A stretch of 64,000 bases of DNA from Owenia fusiformis (lineage: Eukaryota; Annelida; Polychaeta; Sabellida; Oweniidae). A model generated the notes under the pieces. It saw only the letters and a list, made by a program, of their open reading frames with translations. It ran no database searches and was not told the origin of the DNA. Made by a program: the position numbers and the translations under genes. The stretch spans positions 7,280,571 to 7,344,570 of the forward strand of contig CAIIXF020000011.1 in assembly GCA_903813345.2 (NCBI GenBank), read 5' to 3'. Numbering within the stretch: position 1 is the first letter of the stretch; the number at the start of each line of letters is the position of its first letter. Below, piece by piece: positions 44,400 through 56,279 of the stretch.

Positions 44400-47030
44400 A
44401 TCCCATATTTTAACATATGTGGGCTATTATTCTAAACTCGTGAAGCTATGATTTGAATTGCGCTCTACTGTCAATTTTCGAACCGATCTAACGTCACGCT
44501 GGTAGCAGCATGTTGGTTGTTTATTTGAGAGACGTTAAAGGATTTATGTTTGCATTTGGTCTACCAAGGAGTTGTTGAGTGGTAATTCTATTCGTGAGAT
44601 ATTGAGTATCTAATTTGTCATAGCTCTGATTTACTTTGCGCTCTGTACGGAATGTCAATTTTCGGACCAGTTGTACATCGCGCGGGTAGCAGCGGCTAGT
44701 TTGATATTTTACGAGATGTTTATATATATGTATTTACAATTGCCATAGGATGGATGTGTTGATTGGCTTTTCTGTTAGGGAGATATATGATATCCAATTC
44801 ATCTTAAATCGCTTATACAGTTTGCGCTCTAGACGAAATGTCATTTTCGACCAGTCGTACGTCGCACTGCTACTAGCCAGTCCTTTGCTATTTTGTGAAA
44901 CGTTTAGGTATATATTTTGCAGTATCCTCTTGAATGGATCTAATGAATGATGTTCCCGTTCTTGATATATTTTATATCTTATCCGTCTTAAATCTCTGAT
45001 GCTTTGGACGAAATGTCAATTTTCGGACAAGTCGTACGTAACGCTGGTGGCAGCATGATATTTGCTAATTATTGAGATGTTTCAGGACACATTTTTACAT
45101 TTGCTCCACTTGTTCATTGGTCATTCTATTCATCAGATATAGAGTATCTAACCCCCCTATCACACCAAACTCGTTCTTACCCGTTCTTGCCAGTCCTACG
45201 AAAACGTCGTAAAACGGGCTCAAACTGGCTGTGGTCGGGAAATATGTCTGAAATAATTAGCTTCTTCGTTCTTAAACAGCCTTCAATACGTCCATCTCGT
45301 TCGCAGTTCGTTCAGGTCGCACCACGTCGGTGTGCAACGCCGTAGAACGCGTCCCTTAGTCTAGAAGGTCATCATGACCTGATAACAGAACGGTATGGTC
45401 GCAATCGAATTTTGAATCGATTCAAAATTCTAAAATCACATTCCCGTCTGAGAACGTTCATAAAGTTCGTAAATAGACCTTAGAAAGTTGCAGCTACGTT
45501 CATTCCGTTCGCACACAGTTTAGAACCAGTTTTGAAGAACGCAGTGGCAACTTGTTTGGTGTGATAGCTATATCTTTGCTAACTCGTTCATAAGCAGTCT
45601 TAAATACGTTCTTAATCAGTTTAAACCCGTTTGCAATGAGTTCTACCTCGTTCTCAACACGTCCTCAGACAGTTCCACTCGTTGTTAAAACGTCCCTAGT
45701 AGGATTGAAGTACGACGGTTCCGTTCGTAGTACGTCCAGCTCGTCATTAGTACGTTGTCACTCGTTCTAATTGTAGAACGTGACGACCACGAAAACATTT
45801 TGAGCATTGTCTAAGTTCTAGAGGACCTACCCGTTCGAGTACGTTTGATGAAGTTTGTAAATAGATCCCAAACGGTTCTTAGTACGTCCAGTCCGTTCGT
45901 ACACAGTTGAAGCCCGTTTTCGAGAACGTAGTGAGAACTAGTTTGGTGTGATAGTAGGGTTATTTGTAGGAGTTGTAAAGCTCGGATTTAAATTGCGCCC
46001 TAGACGTAATGTCAATTTTCGGACCGATCTAACGTCACGCTTGTGGCAGCAGGATATTTGCTAATTAGTGAGATGTTCAAGGATACATTTTTACATTTGC
46101 CCTACCCAGGACTTGTTGATTGGTCATTATATTATATATATATATTTTGGTATATATTTCTACGCTTTCGCTACAAATGATTTAATGACTAATTTTTCTT
46201 GTCGTTTATATCTAATTTTTCTGAAATCGCTGATACAGTTTGCGCTCTAGACTTTTCACCCTATCATTTCGGACCGGTTACGTTACGCTGGTAGCAGCAT
46301 GTTGGTTGTTATTTTGAGAGACGTTAAAGGATATACTTTGGGATTTTGATATTTTGTGAGACATTCATGTGTATATTTTTACGTTTGCCATAGGATTAAT
46401 TCGTTGATTGACTTATCTGTTAGGGAGATATATAATATCCAATTCGTCTTAAATCGCTTATGTAGTTTGCGCTTTAGACGAAATGTCAATTTTCCGACCA
46501 GCCGTTAGTCACACTGCCACAAGCCAGTCCTTTGCTATTTTGTGAGAAGTTTAAGTAAATATTTTGATGTATGCTCTTGAATGGACTTAATGACGGATAT
46601 TCCCGTTCGTGATATATTTTATATCTAATTCGTCTTAAATCTCTGATGCAGTTTGTGCTCTGGAGGAAATGTCAATTTTCGGACCAGTCGTACGTAACGC
46701 TGGTGGCAGCATGATATTTGCTAATTAGTGAGATGTTTAAGGATACATTTCTACATTTGCCCTACCAAGGACTTATTGTTTGGTAATTCTATTCGTCAGA
46801 TATACGAAATGTCAATTTTCGAATCGATCTAACGTCACGCTGGTAGCAGCGTGTTGCTTATTAATTTGAGAGACGTTAAAGGATATACTTGCATTTGCTC
46901 TACCAAGAACTTGTTGAGTGGTAATTCTTTTCGTGAAATATTGAGTATCTTATTTGTCATATTTACATTTTACTCTAGATGAAATGTCAATTTTCTGAGC
47001 AGTCGTACGTCACGCTGGTACTAGCTTATC
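44400..47030. repeat. array of about 180-bp diverged tandem repeats
   Basis: The anchor AATGTCAATTTTCGGACCAG, followed by CGTACGT(A/C)ACGCTGGTAG, recurs at about 44469, 44651, 44837, 45014, 46009, 46263, 46481, 46667, 46806 and 46985. About ten units are recognisable, each with GTTTGCGCTCTAGACG and TACATTTGCCCTACCAAGGA blocks. The array is interrupted by the element at 45157-45954. Confidence 0.75.
45157..45954. mobile_element. TIR element CTATCACACCAAACT, GTTCGT-rich
   Basis: The ends are CTATCACACCAAACTCGTTC and the inverted GAACTAGTTTGGTGTGATAG. A further right end, GTTTGGTGTGATAG, lies inside at 45554-45567, so the unit may be two joined copies of a shorter element. The base composition differs from the flanks, with many CGTTC, GTACGTCC and AACGT motifs. 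No frame of note. Confidence 0.7.
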
Positions 47031-47032
47031 CT

Positions 47033-47450
47033 CAAACAGATGGGGAGACCCATTTGGGAAATATCTGGCGAATGATCCTTGTATAGATATCAATATTTCT
47101 ACCAAGGTCGATTGATGAATAAGACAAAAATCATTGTCTATTCTGCCTGAAACCTAAAAGACGAGAGGTGCCTTGTCAGGTGAGTAGAGAGTTTGATTTT
47201 GTTGACCTATCTTCAATTTGTTTGAGATAATATTATTGACAAGATATGAGGTCTTACTGAGGGCAGTATCATCATGATAAGTATAGCAGCTAGGGTTACT
47301 TGGCTCTCCATTCATTACTCTCTTCTTGCGAATGGCATTGGTGAGGAATAATTTCGTGAAGTTCATCATTCGACCTATTACGAGAACTTATGGCATCCAT
47401 ACAAGGATCAATCGCCAGATATTTCCCAAATGGATTCCGCCATCTGTTTG
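47033..47450. mobile_element. 418-bp MITE
   Basis: Inverted ends of about 50 bp start CAAACAGATGG and contain CCATTTGGGAAATATCTGGC and TGATCCTTGTAT with few differences. The non-palindromic core holds a 71-codon minus frame with no similarity I know. Confidence 0.72.
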
Positions 47451-48204
47451 TTTATGTTTATTTATTATTTAAAATACACACAAAATACAATATATGAACT
47501 GGGTGACACTTTAAAAAGTGTATATTTCCAATATTAGGCAAAAAAATACATGTGTGTTGTCATACCTATTAAATGCAGTTGGGGACCTGCCTATGCATTC
47601 ATCTATTTGAACGAAAATATTGATTTGTCACATCATAATAGACCAAATGAGATAACGTTTTGGCATAATGTCAAAAGTGTTCTTGAATACAATTATACCA
47701 ATGAGTGCAAAATATACTTACAATGTAGTTTGAACATTATTAGGAACAGAGGCAAAATCAGGGGGTACGCAGAGCTTAAAGGAAATATAAGTCAGTTTAG
47801 TAAAAAAAAAAACAACAACAAAAAACACAAAAACAACATAACTGTATGTGATTGAAATGTTACCATATGCACTGGCGGATTAGGGGGGGGGCCTGGGGTC
47901 AAAAAGTGAAAAAGGTCATTCGAAATACACGAGTTAAGGTACTTCTAGAGGAAAACATTTTTAAAAAAATCCTATATTTCAAGATCAATCATTCAACATG
48001 GCTGCCTTTCCAATGTCTTCTCCAAGTTTCTTAATAACACCAGATTGCCACTGACCACTTACTACTAGGTTTACTAAAAGAAGACAATAATGCTTTCCTG
48101 AAAAAATCAAGGAAATACACACACGCCCTCGTTCTTTATTTTGGACCAGAATATAACATGGCCAGGTATAGCATTTTTCAAAAATGTTTTCTGGAAAGAA
48201 TAAC
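47451..48204. other. no gene; partial hAT-like end
   Basis: An A-rich tract lies at 47801-47840. CACTGGCGGATTAGGGGGGG at about 47871 resembles a hAT terminal repeat, but no matching right end was found. The frames at 47550-47855 and 48107-48376 are not recognisable. Confidence 0.4.
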
Positions 48205-48692
48205 CACACCGGAATAGCCTGATTACGGTTAAGTTAGATACCGTTGTCACAAATGGTGGACATAACGGTCGCTTCAACTGTTTGGTCCTCATTTCATGGG
48301 ACTTTATCGGTGCTAATTCTGTGCATGCATTAAACTCTTGTGATAATGTATAATATGAAATCCCATTTTCGATCAAATAGGGTCTTGAATCGCCACATTA
48401 TAGTGTCTTTGACATCGTCAATGTACGGAATCTGAATTAGAATTATTTAGAAAGACAACGGCATATGGTAAGTGTCCGTTGTCCCGTATCTCATTTTGAT
48501 CGGTTAAATTAAAGACTTTATTTCGATGGTAGAACATTATCTACTGAACAATGAGTATTGAGACACTTTGATTGATTGTTGTTCCAAAGGATTTTAACAT
48601 ACAGTTCATGAAAATCTAATTGAAACGACGGTTATGCCCTCCATTTGTGACAACGGTATCTGACTTTACCGTTGTAAGGCTATTCCGGGGTG
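48205..48692. mobile_element. 488-bp MITE
   Basis: The ends are CACACCGGAATAGCC and GGCTATTCCGGGGTG, inverted. An inner inverted pair follows: GATACCGTTGTCACAAATGG and TCCATTTGTGACAACGGTATC. No coding capacity. Confidence 0.7.
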
Positions 48693-48720
48693 CTTAAGGT
48701 GATCCACTAATATCTTTAGG

Positions 48721-48905
48721 CTATAACAATTGTTGCTTTAACAACCGGTTGTCTTGGTAGAACAATTGTTGCTTTAACAACCGGTTGTCTTGGTATAACA
48801 ATTGTTGCTTTAACAACCGGTTGTCCTGGTATAACAATTGTTGCTTTAACAACCGGTTGTCTTGGTATAACAATTGTTGCTTTAACAACCGGTTGCCTTG
48901 GTATA
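48721..48905. repeat. 36-bp minisatellite, five copies
   Basis: The unit ACAATTGTTGCTTTAACAAC plus CGGTTGTCTTGGTAT repeats with a period of exactly 36 bp. It contains the palindromes CAATTG and CAACCGGTTG. The period is 12 codons, so minus frames stay open (IPRQPVVKATIV repeated), reaching 117 codons at 48716-49069. Confidence 0.85.
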
Positions 48906-49631
48906 ACAATTTTCTTTGGGAAAAAGCTTTTATGACTTGAACGGACCTGGGGACAATTCGGGAAATGTGGGGTAATGTTTATATCCACAAATTCCCATAA
49001 ACTCCCGTTGCATTCACAAATGTATACGAGCTTGCACACAGCAAACAAAATGAACGTTGTGCAGTACAATATGCTAATGCAATATGCAAGATGGGATTGT
49101 GAAGGACTGTAGTCTAGTATGACATATGAAGATTATCATGAAATGACACATCAAACATTGTTTCTCTTTATGTTAAAATTCAAAGCTTCGACTTACACAT
49201 ACTGACATACGATCAGGTTGCAATGGAGTTATCCTTTTGTTTTGTGTCCTTACACTCCCCTCCATAAGTTTGGCAACCTTTTTATACATGTAAATTCATC
49301 AAACAATTTCCGCATGGTAGATGAATTAAATCAGTATTTTTCCAAAAATAAATTTTTCATGATATTTTCGAAAATATGGATGTGTGATAGTGATCTTTAT
49401 AATCTACAATTATTGAATGTATTAGTACATTTGTATGGTTTATTTCGTTCGCTATGACGAGGGTACATGATTTGGTCACATATTGGGAGTGCCCTTTTTT
49501 AAAACAGAATACCGGTTTGGTGAGATATATTATTTTGATCTTTATTGGTCAAATGTGTTCTGAACAATTGATTCAATCATGCATGACAGTGAATGAGTGA
49601 TTTGATCACTGTCTTGATACACGTATGACAC

Positions 49632-51679
49632 ATGAAACATGCGTTGACATTTCGCTCATTTCTCAGGGGGTCTGCACGTCAGCTTACTCGTGATGAACAG
49701 GCAACCGTTATTGCCCTCCACAATGAGGGTCGGACAATGAGGTTGCGATATATTGGTCTAACACTGCATCGCTGCAAGGGCACAATATCAAAAACCATCG
49801 AACGATTTCGAAATGCAGGGTCAAACAGGAACCGACCCCACTCTGGGAGGCCTTACATTTCTACATTGAGAGAGGACCGCGCCCTTGTCCACCATACCCG
49901 GCTAGAACGTAAGACAACAGTCTCAAGACTAAAAACCTTCTGGCAGATGAACTTTAACATACGTGCAAGTAGTTCAACAAGTTAAACCCAATACCACGGC
50001 TTTCATTTATTAATCTGAATGTTCTTGTTGCCGTGATATTGGGTTTAACTTCCGTGGTATGCTTTCATTTGTTGCAAATTCTCACTATCAGTTATTAATT
50101 AAACGCGCATGAAATTACTTATTAATTGACAACAATATAAAAACACATAACATCAAGCGATTCAACACAATATTATTGTATTAAATGGTCATTTATACAA
50201 GTAAAATGAGGTTAAACTTACCAATCTCTAAAATGACATTCCGCATGTCCGTCATTGTGTCTGTTCGTCCCGGGTTAAAATTTAAACTATTGAAACGAAA
50301 TTGTTGTCAAATAGATTGATAATTATCACGCGATTACTCGGGATATAAAGATCAATTTTGAGGATAACAGGTATCTTTGATTGATTTATGTAGCGCTTGT
50401 ATACACGCAAATTAGTTATTAATTGCAAACCTACTGTTCGTTGATGCAGTGTCGCAATGACGGTCAATTCCTGAAACGATTTGCAATTTCGATGTTACCG
50501 GAGCTGACCGACATTTTCGTAAAATTCCAAACCTGTCTCCAATATTTTCGTAATTATGCATCAATAGGGTCTAAGGGGGATACAGGATGGTGTGTATGTA
50601 TTCATAAGGTATGTATGCATGCTTGAATCACATTCTTTATGTAATATCACCATGTTTTCAGTGTTAATTAGTTCCGCTGGTCGAAACCTGCGGAACGCGC
50701 AACAAGGGCAAAATGATCATGGAGGTTAGACCTAGCCGGGGCCATAAGACATGTCAGATAAGAAACGAGGCCCAGGCTAGGTCTAATGTTGTTGGACTAA
50801 CGTGCAAGCTACTCTACTATCAGGAGAAGGTGCGATATTGTCACTTTTTATTTTTCACACTTTAATTTTGACGAACAACTCGAAAATATTCATCAACTTT
50901 ACGCAATTATTGCTAACTATTGCCGACAATGCTGGTTTTGTTTGAAAGTTTTATATGCTCTATAAAGTGTCTTTATTCTTTCAGGAACAGAGGTCTGTAC
51001 GGTCGGATAGCCAAGAAAAAGCCTATTACTTCCCCCATCATACGACAACGACGATTGGAATTGGCAAATGTTGTCCGGCTTTGAAATGTCAATACTCATT
51101 GGTCTAAAGTAGTTTTTTCGGATGAAACGAGATACAATATTGGAGAAAATGATGGCAGGACGAAATGCTGAGAAATACAACCCAGAGTGCCTCGACATGG
51201 GACGAACTGTAAGACGTGGTGGTCTCATGTTTTGGGGGTGCATCGGGTATCATGGTGGTGGGGAGCTAGTCACGGTCTCTGGAGTCATCACGGGAGGGGT
51301 ATATAGAGATATTTTGCAGGAGAACCTTCTACCATCCATTGAACAGATATTCGGTGACAAAGAGCAGCGCTACGTCTTTCAACAGGACAACGCTCCCGTT
51401 CATACTGCGAATCAAGTTGAAGAGTGGTTCTTTCAAAGCGGCGTTAACAAAATGAGATGGCCACCATATTCCGCAGACCAATCACTTATTGAAAATATGT
51501 GGCATTATATTGATCGCCAGATACAGCATCTCCAAATTAACAACCTCCGCGAGCTGGAAATTGCCGTTCATAGAGCATGGGTTCAAATCCCTGGGCAGTA
51601 CATCAGGAGACTCTTTGAAAGCATGCGCAGAAGAGTTCGTGCCCTTATCCTAAGTCGTGGTTATCCCACTAGATATTGA
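49632..51679 (+). pseudogene. Tc1-like transposase, interrupted
   Basis: The N-terminal half (49632-49980) has the paired helix-turn-helix region of Tc1 transposases (LTRDEQATVIALHNEGRTM, then TISKTIERFR) and a GRP motif (SGRPYIS). The protein resumes at about 50984 with RGLYGRIAKKKPITSP. Next come an in-frame TGA, VFSDE with the first catalytic D (about 51118), a frameshift near 51160-51175, then FWGCIGYHGGG, the second catalytic D in QQDNAPVH, and the final E in IENMW with 34-type spacing. The intervening 1003 bp begin GTTAAAC and end TTATTCTTTCAG. Whether intron or insertion, the stop and frameshift show that this copy is dead. Confidence 0.85.
49981..50983. other. segment interrupting the Tc1 transposase
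   Basis: It starts with a 69-bp hairpin (49981-50049: GTTAAACCCAATACCACGGC and its near complement). It contains a second inverted motif, TTAGACCTAGCC and GGCTAGGTCTAA, at about 50725-50790. GT and AG lie at its edges with a pyrimidine-rich end, but splicing exactly at the AG shifts the frame by one base. It is either a decayed intron or an inserted element. Confidence 0.5.
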
Positions 51680-52186
51680 TTATCAACTTGTTGACTTCAT
51701 ATTAGAATCAATCACTTTAATAACATCAGAACATTTCTGCTTATTTAAAGTATGTTTACATCACGAGCGCAATTTCATGTTAAATAATGACAGATTTTCA
51801 TATTTTGCCTGTTTACGGCACAGTTAAGCATATAAAATGTAATATGATAATGGACAATAAAACAAAGCGACATGGCAATCATGAATTTAATATGTTACTT
51901 TTAATGTTTGCAAACCTCGCAGAGCTATGATCGTGCACTTTCAGCACAAATAAGCAACAAAAACTAACAAAAAACAACATCCATTCTACATTTAAATAAA
52001 TTACAATTCCAGCGCTACGTAAAAATTGTTGAACATCAGACAAACATAATGCCAAGATTTTATGACTTTACAAAATATATTAGTGAAATTATATTATATG
52101 GCAAAACGTTCTCTCAAAATTTCCAATTTGAAATGTTGATCACACAAAAATCTAAAAAGGTTGCCAAACTTATGGAGGGGAGTGTA

Positions 52187-53276
52187 AATTACCGAAGGCA
52201 ATTACTGAAATAAAGATTACATCACTTCCTGTTGTAAGTTACCAAATGGGCCCAAATATTTTTTAGGAGCCCGGTAAATTGGCCTTTTTGGGCATAAATG
52301 GGATTTTAAGGCCTTATTTCTTAATTTTAGGCCAAATCATCAAGAAAATGGGCCTTAGATTTGTTTCCGATTTCAAATATGTCCCCCTTTGTTGGTTCCC
52401 GGATCCGCTTTATAGCTTCTACATGAAGAAATCGAATAATGGTTCTCCGAGAATTAGATCTCAATTCTGCTTGATTTTAGCTTACTACTTCGCCCAGGGT
52501 TTACTTACTTGGAAAATTCCGGGTCTGGAAAACCAATTGAGATAGGGCAACAATCTGTGGGGTCATGATACTACACGTTCACTAACCAAACACCTTTAGC
52601 TTTTCGAGTTATTTTAAGACATGATCGCGCATTATAACTGTGGAGGAACTCATAAAGTGAGTTACGAAAACGGATACGTATTTTCTTTCCATGTAAGACT
52701 GCGAAATCATCACTATACTATAGTACTTCTTCACTAAAGGTGAAACAATTAATTAACGATCATGGACCAGTGTCAAAATATATTTAAGTTATGATATTTC
52801 ATTAAGACTAACATTTTTATTATCTCCAAATAAACCCCAAAGATGAACATTATTTCAGCTGATATTCCTCATGATGGATCTCAAAAATCTTTAAGTCGGG
52901 CTTTCTTTATAGAAGCTTTGAAATGAACTTACACTTAATGCTGAAATAGATAGTTTATCCATACATTTTAAGAACATAGGTATGTCAAAGAAGATAGTGC
53001 GGCAAATGTTGGCCTGATAGCTTTGTAAATGTTTGAATTTTCTCTCTACAGACCTAGTTGCCCCTTTTAGTTACGTAAACGGATGGGCTAAAACCAGAGG
53101 AATTACCGGCATGATACTCTTTAAAAGACCCACAGATTTGGACCTGGGCAAAGCTATTAATCAAGCTGTCACAGTTCAGCCAATAAGTGCTTATGTGATC
53201 ATACCCTTTGCATTCGTTCGACTTCACTTCTTAAAAGAGGGCTTCGTCTTCAGACTGACTCTGCGCGCTGGGTAAT
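52187..53276. other. no gene recognised
   Basis: Frames at 52279-52545 and 53033-53275 lack recognisable domains. A block near 52285-52340 (GGCCTTTTTGGGCATAAATG) resembles the GGCCTTTTTGGGTATTACTTGG repeat near both GPCR 1 and GPCR 2. Confidence 0.45.
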
Positions 53277-53710
53277 GTGATCAGCATAGGCCCAGGGAAA
53301 AGTATCGGTAAGCTTTTATCTAAAAGAAACAGACTGACATCCCCGACTGAAACCACATTTTAAAAGGCAATTCCAAATACATTTATTTATTTATTTCAAA
53401 TAAAACTGCTTTGAGAATTTCTGAAAATCTGCATTTGTGAAGCAGGATACCAGGTGTGAAAGAAATTATGGTCCCCCTTCTTAACGCCCCTCACTGGCCC
53501 TGATTGTGTACAAGATAATGAGGGGAAAGAGGTTACCATATAAATCAATGAAAACTAGGACCATAAGTTGATGGGACAACCTACCCCTTTTTCACCATAT
53601 AAATCAATAGAGAGTAGGACCATAATTTAATAGGACCTCCTACCCTTTTACACCGGTTTCCTTTAGATTACGTATGCCAATACTTTTCCCTGGGCCAACG
53701 TTGATCAGTT
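53277..53710. mobile_element. MITE-like inverted repeat element, about 430 bp
   Basis: TGATCA and GGCCCAGGGAAAAGTAT (53278-53305) are mirrored by ATACTTTTCCCTGGGCC and TGATCA (53680-53707). Inside, ACCATATAAATCAAT and AGGACCATAA blocks occur twice. Confidence 0.65.
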
Positions 53711-56190
53711 TAAATGTCCAGCATAGACAGAAACACATGGCCAGTTGAGATGCAGCCTAATGCCATGTTTGTTAATCTAGGAGACCGATATTAAAGAGAT
53801 GGCTGAAATTTTCAGAATTTATTTAGATTAATAATGGGTCTTGTATATCGACGTCTCTCTATTTCAAGAACGTGGGCGCTTATACGTAGTCTAGCTATTG
53901 ACGTATTTTGAAATAGAAAAGGTCGTTTCTGAAAGATATTGTTCAAATCGAAAGCGTGTTTTTAGTTGTTTAAATCTAAGCTTCCCCTAATACGATTTTC
54001 TCAATTGGCAACAGTGTGATGAATCTTTCGTTACCAAGGTAAAAAAATATCAAAAAGACCAAGTAAATGTTATGCGAGTATTACGAAATTCAAGGTAGCA
54101 TGTCAAAAGATCCTATTACCGGAGCAACGCAACTTCAAAACGTGTTTAACGAAAAATGAGAAGCGATTTGACAAGTAATTTTTCAGCAATAGATGAGCCA
54201 AATTATTCGAAAACTCAACTTGAGGCACTTTAGGGTAATTGAATATGTAAGAGATTGGTTTCATAATGTGTGTATTTTTGAATTAAAGACAAAATCAATA
54301 TCAATGTAAAAGTCACTTATTAATCCATTTCCAAGCAAAAATTCCGTATTTATTCTAACAATATCACCTCCAATGAATAGATTTTCAATATTTGGGAAGT
54401 ATGAAACGAATCAATTAGACACACAGAAGAGCTACTTCGATTGCAATCACCCGTACTATCACATGCATCATCGCTGTAGGAACCAGAGCCTATGGTATTT
54501 TTCGACATGTTACTCTTGTTGGATTTACACTAATGCCCTGAAACGTTTTTGGTAAAACGTTTTAGCATTAATTAAAACGTAATGCAAATGTAATGTAAAT
54601 CCAGATTTACTCGAGACCTCTCGCTAAGAGCGTTTGGCTAAAACGTTTTTGGACCCTAGTCATAGCCAGCGTTAAAACGTTTTACAAGAGAGTGTAACTG
54701 TAAATCCATCGGTTTTAGCTCTAAGCTCGGTTTTATGCGATGCGCTGAACGAAAAATTTGAAACTTCCCGTTTACAAGTGTCGCATGGTCCTTTCCCTCG
54801 TCTCATTCCTTGTTCCCATTATCATCGCATAAATATGGAGAAGAACTAATTCGCCTGGCGTTCTATCATAATCCTAATATATGCACAAAATCTTCCTGCT
54901 CTCTTTCATGCTCTGTCTAAGACATATTTTTGTGAAACCTATGCATTCTTTATCATAAAGTACAGAAGCGGGAAAGGAATGGCTATATTGTCTGAACCGT
55001 CCTTCAACCAGTGGTGAACTTTTTTTTTTCAATTTACATGTATACTGTACCTACATATATTTAAGACGTTTTAGAAAAACAGGTGTAAACTCATCATATT
55101 TCGTAAGACGTCTTGAAAATGGTGGTATAAACTGACATAATTTTCCTAAAACGTTTTAGCCAAGACGTCTTCGGATGCCGCGTATAGTGAAAATAGGGCT
55201 ACTGATACTCTTGGGCTACTTTGTACAAAGAACAGGTCCATTTATACAGACTATTGGTCCATTTGTACTTTTTCCAAAAAACTCATTCTTCCATTTACTT
55301 TTAAAACCGATTGCAAGTTGTAGGTAAACCTTTTTTCTTGAGATGTGCAATTTCAAAAATTGCCAGTAAGAACCCCTATCACAAAGCTGTCTTAATATGG
55401 GTACACACTATGTTTACCATCAAAATATCAAAACTTATAGTTATATAGAATTTATTATATGGAACATACGGCATACAAGCATTCGGAGTAGGACATAAAC
55501 AGAATCCAGCTATGTATGAAGTTTACCAATGCAAATCTGGAAAATATTGTCATTTTTTGTTCACTTTGTTATCAAGTTTTAACATGGTGCTCATTCCCTT
55601 TCATTGAAAATTTAACCATTAGCCCACACTCCCACAAAAAAAGATATTGAAACTTTATTTCTGTGGGAGTGTGGGCTCACCACTAAACATTTACTTTTGT
55701 GATGAAGATAAGGCGGACTGGTTTAGGTTTTCAATATGGCTGCTAACATGTGCACTAAATAACTGCATGTACAGATTAATTATATGTTGGCATTCTGATG
55801 AAGGGCCTTATATTAAAAACTACAAAACCTTTATTTATTTCAAGGGTTTTATATATTATTTAATAGTGAAAATGCAATAGCACATTGTGGCAAAGCAAGT
55901 AACACACCTCGGATTCAGATGACATTGTTAATGAAGACAATACTAAAGCTTATATACATGTAATTTTAATCAATCATGACACTCATTTCACTGCACTGTA
56001 ATCCAAGATCACATTTCCCATTGACGTTGTATGCATTACAGAGTACATGGGAATAAGTAGAAATTATTTTAGGCAATCCTTTGAGTGCCATGCTATTTAT
56101 ACATGATGCTGCCTTATATTTTATGGTATTACATACCTCATTGCACAGAATTGGTCGAATAGCCGATAGATGTCATTCATTGATTAAACA
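53711..56190. other. no gene; AACGTT-rich cluster
   Basis: From 54536 to 55185 the palindromic AAAACGTTTT motif and the related AAGACGTCTT recur about eight times, together with GTTGGATTTACAC and its inverted GTGTAACTGTAAATCC. This may be an old foldback element. No gene is seen elsewhere in the stretch. Confidence 0.45.
55621..55677. repeat. perfect 16-bp stem hairpin
   Basis: AGCCCACACTCCCACA (55621-55636) and its exact complement TGTGGGAGTGTGGGCT (55662-55677) are separated by an A/T-rich loop of 25 bases. It is too short to be a microRNA precursor of usual length. A miniature element end-pair is as likely. Confidence 0.7.
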
Positions 56191-56279
56191 TGACGTCATA
56201 TTTGAGATCTTAAGATAAATCTGACCTTATGACGTCAGTGCCATAGAAAATGAGATTGTCTTGTTTTATTTTGACGTCA
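56191..56279. promoter_or_regulatory. cluster of three perfect TGACGTCA (CRE) sites
   Basis: The full palindrome TGACGTCA occurs at 56191-56198, 56230-56237 and 56272-56279. CREB/ATF factors bind this sequence in animals. No gene start is visible nearby, and two more copies (60628-60635 and 61868-61875) lie in repeat-like surroundings, so the sites may belong to a repeat rather than a promoter. Confidence 0.45.

Larger units (their letters stand above)
49253..52184 (+). mobile_element. Tc1-like transposon, 2.9 kb, inactive
   Basis: Perfect 32-bp inverted ends start CACTCCCCTCCATAAGTTTG, and TA lies on both sides (49251-49252 and 52185-52186). It encodes a broken Tc1-type transposase on the plus strand, split by a 1-kb segment. 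Confidence 0.92.

Noticed and set aside
47550-47855. 101-codon plus-strand frame
   Set aside because: It ends in an A-rich lysine/asparagine tract and has no recognisable domain, splice signals or neighbours to support it.
55621-55677. Possible microRNA precursor
   Set aside because: The stem is only 16 bp and the hairpin 57 bases in total, with no extended imperfect pairing outside.
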